From Pseudolabrys sp963742345 (GTDB lineage Bacteria; Pseudomonadota; Alphaproteobacteria; Rhizobiales; Xanthobacteraceae), in assembly GCA_963742345.1 (NCBI GenBank), contig CAVULO010000003.1, positions 1 to 64,000 of the forward strand: a stretch of DNA of 64,000 nt, in the 5' to 3' direction. This document shows positions 54,755-62,594 of this stretch, in pieces. The stretch's first letter is position 1; the number at the start of each line of letters is the position of its first letter. Under the pieces are notes generated by a model. That model searched no databases. It was not told where the DNA came from and saw only the letters and a program-made list of their open reading frames with translations. Position numbers and translations under genes: made by a program.

Positions 54755-54768
54755 AGGCAAAAAGGCCG

Positions 54769-55686
54769 ATGAAGCACGTCGCGGTCCTGATGGGCGGCTG
54801 GTCGGCCGAGCGCGAGATTTCCCTGCGCTCGGGCAAGGCCTGCGCCGACGCACTCGAACGGACCGGATACCGTGTCAGCCGTATCGACGTCGACCGTGAG
54901 ATCGCCGCGACGCTGCGTGCGCTCAAGCCCGAGATCGCGCTTAACGTCTTGCACGGCCGTCCTGGCGAGGACGGCACACTGCAAGGCATGCTGGAAATCC
55001 TCGGCATTCCCTACACGCATTCCGGCGTGCTGGCGTCCGCGCTGGCGATGCAGAAGGACATCGCCAAGGCTGTGCTGAAGGCGGCGCAGGTACCGGTGCC
55101 GGGCGGTATGGTCACGACGCGCAATGAGGCCGCCAAGCGTCATTTGTTGCCACCGCCTTATGTCGTCAAACCCGTGGCGGAAGGCTCCAGCGTCGGCGTG
55201 TTTATCGTGCGTGAGGATCACAAGCACCCTCCGCAGGAATTGACGCGCGCGGACTGGGCCTTCGGCGAACGAGTATTGGTCGAGCCCTACATCCCCGGTA
55301 AGGAACTCACTTGTGCGGTGATCGGTGAGCAAGCGCTCGGGGTGATCGAGATTGTCCCCACCGTCAAATTCTACGACTACGAAGCCAAATATGTGCCGGG
55401 CGGCTCCAAACATTTGCTGCCAGCGCCAATCGGCTCCGCCGTCTACGGCGAAGTTCAGCGTCTGGCACTCGCCGCTCATCGCGCACTTGGCTGCCGTGGC
55501 GTTACCCGCGCCGACTTTCGCTACGACGACCGGCGGTCCGGCACGGAAGGTCTCGCTTGCCTCGAGGTAAACACCCAGCCGGGCATGACCGAAACCTCGC
55601 TGGTACCGGAGATGGCGCAGCATGCCGGCATCGCATTTGACGAGCTGGTGCGCTGGATGGTCGAGGACGCTTCGCTGGATCGGTGA
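54769..55686 (+). CDS. ddl: D-alanine:D-alanine ligase
   Basis: The 305-residue ATP-grasp ligase opens MKHVAVLMGGWSAEREISL, the Ddl signature, with VLHGRPGEDG and KPVAEGSSVGV for ATP and D-alanine binding. The C-terminal LEVNTQPGMTETSLVPE provides the metal ligands. It supplies D-Ala-D-Ala to MurF. The end RWMVEDASLDR is the usual one, so the gene is complete, which makes the partial second copy downstream notable. Confidence 0.96.
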   Translation: MKHVAVLMGGWSAEREISLRSGKACADALERTGYRVSRIDVDREIAATLRALKPEIALNVLHGRPGEDGTLQGMLEILGIPYTHSGVLASALAMQKDIAKAVLKAAQVPVPGGMVTTRNEAAKRHLLPPPYVVKPVAEGSSVGVFIVREDHKHPPQELTRADWAFGERVLVEPYIPGKELTCAVIGEQALGVIEIVPTVKFYDYEAKYVPGGSKHLLPAPIGSAVYGEVQRLALAAHRALGCRGVTRADFRYDDRRSGTEGLACLEVNTQPGMTETSLVPEMAQHAGIAFDELVRWMVEDASLDR

Positions 55687-55746
55687 GGTCGCGAGCATGC
55701 AACGCGCCAATAAAATTGGGTCTTCAAGCGGTCATTCCTTCAAATT

Positions 55747-55761
55747 TTACTAATCATTTAC
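55747..55761 (+). promoter_or_regulatory. CtrA-like site, TTAC-N7-TTAC
   Basis: TTAC, seven bases, TTAC occurs upstream of ftsQ. The CtrA consensus is TTAA-N7-TTAA, so each half has one mismatch. In other alphaproteobacteria CtrA acts at ftsQ promoters, which is why I record it, but the match is weak and could be chance in this AT-rich stretch. Confidence 0.25.
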
Positions 55762-55783
55762 CAATAGCGCCGAAGACTAGGCA

Positions 55784-55953
55784 ATGGCGGCGCTCCGCGC
55801 GCTTGGCTGCCGCGAAGTCGTGCGTGCGGACGTGACCGCTGTCGGCGGCCTTTGAGGGACGGGGATGGTCTCATCTGAAGCCGGATACACCAGGGCATGA
55901 CCAACATCATGCTCGTGGCGGAGTTTGCGGCCCTCGCTGGGCCCAACATGTAA
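55784..55953 (+). pseudogene. Decayed second copy of the ddl 3' region
   Basis: The segment beginning ATGGCGGCGCTCCGCGCG reads MAALRALGCREVVRAD, like the ddl stretch LAAHRALGCRGVTRADF. About 90 bases later GGCATGACC is followed by codons for NIMLVAEFAALAGPNM and a stop, parallel to the ddl end GMTETSLVPEMAQHAG. The distance between CTTGGCTGCC and GGCATGACC is 92 bases here (55802 to 55894) and 86 in ddl (55496 to 55582), so the layout is collinear with small indels. It is broken by an internal stop. It lies between ddl and ftsQ and ends 11 bases before the ftsQ start. Confidence 0.65.
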
Positions 55954-55964
55954 AGCAGGTCGCG

Positions 55965-56916
55965 ATGAAAGGTCGAGTGCGCCTCGCTCAATCACTGGAG
56001 CTGAAACGACGTTCGTCGTTCCTTTTGTGGCAGGAGTTCGCATGGTTGGCGCTGGCCGAGGTTTGTTCGCCGCTGGGGCGGATTGCTCATCAATTTAAAA
56101 GTGCCGCGTGGTGTTGGCTCATCGGCGGCCGCCATTCTGCTACTCGCCAGCGTCAGCTACGGCGCAATCAGGGGCGGACACGGCCCGCAGATCGTCGAGA
56201 ACGTGCAGGATCTCTGTGACGCCGCCGCCAATAGACTTGGCTTCCGAATATCCGAGGTCGCCCTCGCCGGCGAACGCGAAGTTGGTCGTAGCGAAATTCT
56301 TGTACTTGCCGGCATCACCGATCGCTCGTCGCTGTTGTTTCTCGATGCTGCGCGCACGCGTACGCGCTTGTTGGCCAATCCGTGGATCGCGGATGCGACA
56401 GTCCTCAAACTATATCCCGACCGTTTGCGCATCGAGATCAAGGAGCGTCAACCGTTTGCGCTTTGGCAAAAGGATGGTCGTGTCGCGCTGATCGCCGCCG
56501 ATGGCACCGTGCTGGAAACCGCCGTACCGCCGCGTTTCGACGCCTTACCGCTCGTCGTGGGCAAGGGCGCCGAGCAAAGCGCACAGGATTTTTTCACGCT
56601 CATGGCGCGGTATCCGCTGATCGCTCAGATGACTGAAGCTTCGGTCCTGGTGGCCGAACGGCGTTGGAATCTGCATCTTAAAGGTGGTGTCGAAATTCTG
56701 CTGCCGGAAAGCGAACCGGAGCAGGCGCTGCGAGTACTTATCGATCTCGACCGCAGCGACAAGCTGTTATCGCGGGACATAGTAGCAGTCGATCTCAGGC
56801 TGCCGGACCGCGTCACCGTGCGCCAGTCTGATAGCGCTGCGGCAGTGCGTGAGCAGGCACTCAAGGACGCCGAAAAAGCGAAGAAGGGCAAGGCAGGCAA
56901 AGGAGGCGAAGCATGA
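55965..56916 (+). CDS. ftsQ: Cell division protein FtsQ, probable frameshift near the N-terminus
   Basis: The likely start is the ATG at 55965 (MKGRVRLAQSLELKRR), and the frame changes once between about 56008 and 56027, perhaps in the TTTT run at 56023-56026. The sequence then continues WPRFVRRWGGLLINLKVPRGVG. A TTG at 56083 is the only start in the downstream frame. One membrane helix (AAAILLLASVSYGAI) follows, then a POTRA domain (RISEVALAGEREVGRSEIL) and the FtsQ domain (WIADATVLKLYPDRLRIEIKERQPFALW). It ends with a lysine/alanine tail. It scaffolds FtsL and FtsB at the septum. The stop overlaps ftsA. Confidence 0.88.
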
Positions 56917-58235
56917 CCGTGCTGCGCTTCGGCCTGACTCCGAAGATGAAGCCGGTTTCGCCCAAGCGCACGGCTGTCGTTGCTGCGCTCGACATCGGTA
57001 CCAGCAAGGTTGTCTGCCTGGTCGCGCGGCTCGAGCCGCAGGCGCCGCAAGACGTCCTGCGCCGGCGCAGCCATGGGGTGCGGCTCCTCGCCTTTGCCCA
57101 TACCGCAGCGAGCGGCATGAAGGCTGGCTCTGTGATCGATCTGGTCGAGGCCGAAGAGGTCGTCCGCCAGGCGATCGACATTGCCGAAAGCATGGCCGGC
57201 GTGCAGCTCGAATCCGTCGTGGCGTCGATGTCCGGCGGCCGTCTGGGCAGCGAACGCTTTGTTGCGAATATCGATCTCGCCGGTCGCGCGGTGACCGAAG
57301 CCGATATCAGCCGGGTGCTGGCGGCTGCCAGCCGGCATTCGGTCCGGGACGGGCGTGCCGTCCTGCATTCACTTCCAATCGGTTACGCCGTTGACGCCGC
57401 CACCGGTATCCGCGAACCGCGGGGCATGCTCGGGCACCGTCTGGGCGTGGATATGCACATGGTCACCGCCGACGTGGCGACGGTGCGGAATCTGATGCTC
57501 ACGGTCGAGCGCAGCCACCTGACTGTAGAAGCGATGGTATCTTCCCCTTATGTGGCCGGGCTCGCAGCCCTCGCCGATGATGAGGCCGATTTGGGGGTTG
57601 CGACCGTCGATATGGGTGCCGGAACCACGACTTTGGCGGTCTTTTCCAGCGGAAAATTCGTTCACGCCGACGGTTTCGCCCTCGGGGGCAACCACGTGAC
57701 CATGGATCTGGCCCGCGGTCTTAACACCCGCGTCGCCGACGCTGAGCGAATCAAAGCGATTTATGGCAGTGTTTTGGCCGGGGGCTCGGATGAGCGCGAC
57801 ATGATTACGGTACCGCCGGTCGAAGATGACGAGCGCGAGCCGCCGCAATTTGTCTCGCGCGCTTCGCTCGTGCGCATCATCAAGCCGCGTGTCGAGGAAA
57901 TTCTGGAAATGGTGCGCGATCGCCTGGCTGCTTCGCCGTTCGCGGCGGAGCCGCGCGGGCGCGTGGTGCTGACCGGCGGCGCGAGCCAGCTCACCGGCCT
58001 CGCCGATCTCGCCGCCCGCATCTTGCGGCGCCCCGTACGAATTGGCCGCCCGCTTGGCTTGGCCGGCTTGCCGGAGGCGGCGAAGGGGCCGGCCTTTGCA
58101 GTGGCGGCAGGCCTGCTGGTCTATCCGCAGGCGGCCCATCTCGAACACTTCGAACCGCGGCGAACGCGGCAATTGATGACAGGGACAGGCGGTTACATGG
58201 CACGGGTCGGACGATGGCTGCGCGAAAGTTTCTGA
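56913..58235 (+). CDS. ftsA: Cell division protein FtsA
   Basis: The 440-residue actin-family protein tethers FtsZ to the membrane. Nucleotide-site blocks are ALDIGTSKVVCLVAR, ATVDMGAGTTTLAVF and VVLTGGASQLTGLADLA. The C-terminal amphipathic helix (GGYMARVGRWLRESF) is the membrane-targeting sequence. The start overlaps the ftsQ stop by four bases. Confidence 0.96.
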   Translation: MTVLRFGLTPKMKPVSPKRTAVVAALDIGTSKVVCLVARLEPQAPQDVLRRRSHGVRLLAFAHTAASGMKAGSVIDLVEAEEVVRQAIDIAESMAGVQLESVVASMSGGRLGSERFVANIDLAGRAVTEADISRVLAAASRHSVRDGRAVLHSLPIGYAVDAATGIREPRGMLGHRLGVDMHMVTADVATVRNLMLTVERSHLTVEAMVSSPYVAGLAALADDEADLGVATVDMGAGTTTLAVFSSGKFVHADGFALGGNHVTMDLARGLNTRVADAERIKAIYGSVLAGGSDERDMITVPPVEDDEREPPQFVSRASLVRIIKPRVEEILEMVRDRLAASPFAAEPRGRVVLTGGASQLTGLADLAARILRRPVRIGRPLGLAGLPEAAKGPAFAVAAGLLVYPQAAHLEHFEPRRTRQLMTGTGGYMARVGRWLRESF

Positions 58236-58355
58236 CCCTTCATCAACGGAACCACGAATCGGCCGGTGGCGGACTGGCCCAGTTCGGCGGCGTGCAATTG
58301 CTTTGGCGCCTTGGCGCAACGCAAGGCCTGCTGCCCGTGCACTCATGAGGCAAAA

Positions 58356-60039
58356 ATGACCATCAACCTGACGATCCCCGACATTCGGGAAATGAAACCT
58401 CGCATTACCGTGTTCGGCGTCGGTGGCGCCGGCGGCAATGCTGTCAACAACATGATCGCGGCGGGCCTGCAGGGCGTCGATTTCGTCGTCGCCAATACCG
58501 ATGCGCAGGCGCTCACGATGTCAAAGGCCGAGCGCATCATCCAGATGGGCACTCAGGTCACCGAAGGTCTCGGTGCCGGTTCGCAGCCCGAGGTGGGACG
58601 CGCCGCGGCGGAAGAGGTGATCGACGAAATTCGCGATCACCTGACCGGCGCACACATGGTGTTCGTCACCGCCGGTATGGGCGGTGGCACCGGTACGGGC
58701 GCGGCCCCGATCATCGCGAAGACTGCGCGTGAACTCGGTATTCTCACCGTCGGGGTGGTCACCAAGCCGTTCCACTTCGAAGGCCAGCGCCGCATGCGCT
58801 TTGCCGAAGCCGGGATCACCGAGCTGCAGAAGGTGGTGGACACACTGCTGATCATCCCGAATCAGAATTTGTTCCGGGTGGCCAACGAGAAAACCACTTT
58901 CGCCGATGCCTTCGCCATGGCCGATCAGGTGCTTTACTCGGGCGTGGCCTGCATCACCGACCTGATGGTGAAGGAAGGCCTGATCAATCTCGACTTTGCC
59001 GACGTGCGCGCTGTCATGCGCGAGATGGGCAAGGCGATGATGGGTACCGGCGAAGCGTCAGGCGAGAAACGTGCGCTCACCGCAGCCGAAGCCGCGATCT
59101 CCAATCCGCTGATCGACGACGCTTCGATGAAGGGGGCGAGGGGCCTGCTCATCTCGATCACCGGCGGCAAAGACCTCACGCTTTACGAAGTCGACGAAGC
59201 TGCCACCCGCATCCGGGAGGAGGTCGATCAGGACGCCAACATCATCGTCGGTGCCACATTCGACGAAAGCCTGGAAGGCATCATTCGAGTCTCGGTGGTG
59301 GCGACCGGCATCGACAACACCGGCATTGCACGCCACGCTCAGCCTGCGGAAAGCGCGCTCAGAGAGCTCGCCGGCAAGATCCGCAATGACAGCCGTCGCA
59401 TTGCGGACCGCATCGAGCGGCAGTGCGCCGACGACGGCGCATGCCGCGCCCTCGGTTGAATCCGCCGCCCACGCTGCGGTCGCCGCGGCCATCTTGCCGC
59501 CGACCGCGATCGAGGACGTTTCAATTCGGCCGATGCCGATGAAGCCGTCGCTGTTCGAACCGGCGCAAGCAGATGCGCCAATGGCCGAGCCGCCTATGCC
59601 CGCGGCGTTTATTCCACCGGCACCCGAACGCATGTCGCGTACACCGCGCATGCCGCGCATCGACGAATTGCCGCTGCCGGCGCAAAACGAGATTCGGGCG
59701 CAGCGCGGCGAGCTCGACGACGATCATCCCGAAAAGCGCCGCATGACGCTCATGCAGAGACTCGCTTCGGTCGGGCTTGGGCCGAAAGGCGGAGGAGGAG
59801 ACGCCGTCGAGCACCGCCGATGCCGCGCACCGCACGGCCTGCACCGCAATTTGAGCGTCCACCGCAGCGCCCGACCGCCCGCCACCCCGAAGGCCGGCCG
59901 GCGGATCCGGTGTCGGAATATGCGCGCCGGGCGGCCCCACAGGGCCTCGATCCCGCATGGCCGCTCTGCGCCTGTGCATAATTCGGCCGAGGAGGACCAG
60001 CTCGATATTCCGGCTTTCCTCCGCCGTCAGGCCAACTGA
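58356..60039 (+). CDS. ftsZ: Cell division GTPase FtsZ, three single-base indels in the linker
   Basis: The ATG gives MTINLTIPDIREMKPRITVF. The GTPase domain is intact, with the tubulin signature GMGGGTGTGAAP and VFGVGGAGGNAVNNM. The frame breaks after RIERQ near 59424 (extra base) and continues APTTAHAAPSVESA. It shifts back near 59800 (missing base) to MPRTARPAPQFERPPQRP, and again at the CCC run 59952-59954 (extra C) to HGRSAPVHNSAEEDQLDIPAFLRRQAN. The last segment is the conserved tail that binds FtsA. The reconstructed length of about 560 residues with a long linker is normal for this lineage. Confidence 0.95.
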
Positions 60040-60465
60040 CCATCGATCCAGGATCAAAGGCCCCGCTTCCGGCACTGGAAGCGGGGCCATTTGCTGATGG
60101 GCTGCTTTCCACCTAACCAGCTGAAATGAAGCTATGATTTACCCGTCGAACCGGCAGTTGACCAGGCGGTCAGTCGCTGGATTCTGTCGTCGGCGAGTCT
60201 TTACGGCCAGCCAAATTGTGGACACGAGGCTGAACCTCGACCGGCAATTGCGGCAAAAAGGAGTAACAGTCGGTAAGAAAGCGTGAGTTGGAGAAGACCC
60301 GTCGCAATGGCCTAAGTTTCAGCGGCGAAAGGGACTTTTCGGGTCTCTGGGGATCGCCGCTGCAAGCTACCAAGGCGGCTGCGACTGAAGGCAGAAATGT
60401 GGCCCCGCGGGGGCCTAGGGGATGGGGCCGCACGGCGCTTAAACGGGCCGGCGGAAGTTGGGTAG
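60040..60465. other. Intergenic region between ftsZ and lpxC
   Basis: Besides the terminator at 60059-60091 I find no gene. The lpxC promoter should lie here, but I cannot point to a clear pair of hexamers. A purine-rich AAAAAGGAG at 60256-60264 looks like a ribosome binding site, but no credible start codon follows. Confidence 0.5.
60059..60091 (+). terminator. Hairpin terminator after ftsZ
   Basis: GGCCCCGCTTCC, six bases, GGAAGCGGGGCC forms a perfect 12-pair stem, followed by ATTTGCTG. The T tract is short, but the stem is strong. It lies 20 bases after the ftsZ stop and closes the dcw transcription unit. Confidence 0.7.
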
Positions 60466-61419
60466 ATGAAGGGCGCTAAGCAAACAACGCTACGCCACCA
60501 GGTTGCCGTCTCCGGCATTGGCGTCCATTCCGGTCTTCCAGTGACGCTCACACTGCATCCTGCGGACGATGACAGCGGCATCGTTTTCCAGCGTATCGCG
60601 CCTGACGGCTCGATTGAGCGCGAGATTCGCGCCGACGTGCGCGCGGTCACCGCAACCGAATTCGCCACCGTACTTGGCGACGCCAAGGGTCCGCTTTGCT
60701 CGACTGCCGAACATCTGCTGGCGGCGCTGCGCGGCCTTTACGTCGACAACGTCGTTATCGAAATCGACGGCCCCGAAGTGCCGATCATGGACGGTAGCGC
60801 GGCTGCATTTGTCGATGCGATCGATCAGGCTGGCCTCACCGCGCGCGCGCTGCCGCGCCGCTTTATCGAGGTGGTCAAGCCGGTCTCGGTGTCCAAAGAC
60901 GGCGCCTACGGCGAACTGCGGCCTTACCAGCACGGCTTCCGCGTCGAAGCCGAAATCGAATTCGACCATCCGCTGATCGGTCAGCAGGCGCTCTCACTCG
61001 ACATTGAGCCCGACACGTTCCGCAACGAAATTGCGCGCGCCCGCACTTTCGGGTTCATGCGCGACGTAGCCAAATTGTGGAGCGCCGGCTATGCGCTCGG
61101 GGCCTCTTTCGAAAACACTCTGGTCGTGAGCGAAGATCGCGTACTCAACCCGGAAGGTTTGCGCTTTGCCGATGAGTTTGTGCGCCACAAGGTGCTGGAT
61201 GCCATTGGCGATCTGGCGCTTGCGGGCCAGCCGTTGCTTGCCGCCTATAAAACCGTCCGCGGCGGCCACAAGCTTAATCATGCCGTCCTGTCCGCACTGA
61301 TGGCTGATCCGAAGGCCTGGCGGGTGGTTGAGGCCGCCGAGCCCGCGCGTCGCACGCGCGGCCACGCCGACGTCTTTACCGGCTTGGTGGCTCCGGCTTA
61401 TGGGCCGGAAGTGTCCTGA
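60466..61419 (+). CDS. lpxC: UDP-3-O-acyl-N-acetylglucosamine deacetylase
   Basis: The 317-residue zinc enzyme commits UDP-GlcNAc to lipid A synthesis. It starts MKGAKQTTLRHQVAVSGIGV. Zinc ligands lie in STAEHLLAAL (histidine) and RHKVLDAIGDLALAG (histidine and aspartate), and the catalytic histidine lies in TRGHADVF near the C-terminus. It has its own leader region downstream of the ftsZ terminator. Confidence 0.96.
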   Translation: MKGAKQTTLRHQVAVSGIGVHSGLPVTLTLHPADDDSGIVFQRIAPDGSIEREIRADVRAVTATEFATVLGDAKGPLCSTAEHLLAALRGLYVDNVVIEIDGPEVPIMDGSAAAFVDAIDQAGLTARALPRRFIEVVKPVSVSKDGAYGELRPYQHGFRVEAEIEFDHPLIGQQALSLDIEPDTFRNEIARARTFGFMRDVAKLWSAGYALGASFENTLVVSEDRVLNPEGLRFADEFVRHKVLDAIGDLALAGQPLLAAYKTVRGGHKLNHAVLSALMADPKAWRVVEAAEPARRTRGHADVFTGLVAPAYGPEVS

Positions 61420-61600
61420 AAACCTCGAGATTTTGCCTTAACCTTCGCCTTAATCCGGGCCGAATGTCGGGCTTAGTCGCATGGCGATATCGATAGTTTT
61501 CGGTTAGACCGGCGCGGATCGCTGCGCAGTTTTAAAGGCCTTGCGAAGCCGCCTTTCGGGGAAACAAGTTTGCGCGGATGAGTTCGTGTTCAAAACTCTA

Positions 61601-62498
61601 ATGGCCAAATATATCGTGCCCATGAGCGTCGCAGGAATTGCTGTGTCGCCAGAACCGGGACGCTGGACGCACCTTGGGCGTGTTCTGGCCATCGCGCTGC
61701 TGGCGGGGAGCCTCGGTGCCTGCAGCAGCTTCGATATGTTCTCCAAGAAAGATGACACTCCCCCGGACGAGCCCGCTGATCGGCTCTACAATGAGGGTCT
61801 CTATCTCCTCAACGCAAAAGAAGGATCCCAAGGAGGCGGTCAAGAAATTCGAGGAAGTCGATCGCCAGCACCCATATTCTGAATGGGCGCGCAAATCCCT
61901 CATCATGACGTCGTACGCGTATTATGAGGCTGGCGAATACGATGACTGCGTCAATTCGGCCAAACGCTACATCACACTGCACCCCGGCGGCGCAGATGCC
62001 GCATACGCGCAATTTCTGATTGGCTCTTCTTATTTCGACGAAATCCCTGACATCACTCGTGACCAGGCGCGCACCGAAAAGGCGCTTGCTGCACTTGATG
62101 AGGTCATCCGAAAATATCCGGCCAGCGAATACGCGACCAGTGCCAAGCAGAAGATCGAAGTCGCCCGCGACCAGCTCGCCGGCAAGGAAATGGAGATTGG
62201 GCGCTACTATCTGAAAAAGAAGGACTATACCGGCGCCATCAACCGCTTCAAAGTCGTCGTCACCAAGTACCAGACGACGCGCCATGTCGAAGAAGCGCTG
62301 ATGCGGCTGACAGAATCCTATATGGCGCTCGGTATAGTCGACGAGGCGCAAACCGCGGCCGCCGTCCTCGGGCACAATTTCCCCGACAGCACCTGGTACA
62401 AACACGCGTATGCACTGGTGAAGACTGGCGGTGTCGAGCCGAAGGAGAACCAGGGCTCGTGGATCAGCAAGGCGTTCAAGGGCATCGGCCTGGGCTGA
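61601..62498 (+). CDS. bamD: Outer membrane assembly lipoprotein BamD, one frameshift
   Basis: The start is ATG at 61601, although the ATG at 61622 also fits. The lipoprotein signal LAIALLAGSLGAC places the lipidated cysteine in the lipobox LGAC. After LYNEGLYLLNA the frame shifts because of one extra A in the AAAA run at 61816-61819. The protein continues KKDPKEAVKKFEEVDRQHPYSEWA with TPR-like repeats to KGIGLG. BamD is the essential lipoprotein of the beta-barrel assembly machine and a substrate of the LspA encoded in this window. Confidence 0.93.
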
Positions 62499-62523
62499 GC
62501 CTGTATAGTGATTCACAGTGTCG

Positions 62524-62544
62524 TGGCCGGCCTTGTGCCGGCCA
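62524..62544 (+). repeat. Rhizobial palindromic hairpin after bamD
   Basis: TGGCCGGC, five bases, GCCGGCCA is a perfect eight-pair stem, followed by TCTGCGTCTTTAATG. The wording matches the family seen at 29719 and is common between genes of Bradyrhizobium relatives. It may also act as a terminator for bamD. Confidence 0.6.
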
Positions 62545-62594
62545 TCTGCGTCTTTAATGATGGCGAATCCATAGGGCTCCTGGACCACCCGCCA

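Noticed and set aside
61430..61600. TTAA repeats before bamD considered as a regulatory site
   Set aside because: Spacing is eight bases, not seven, and no promoter elements could be aligned with them.
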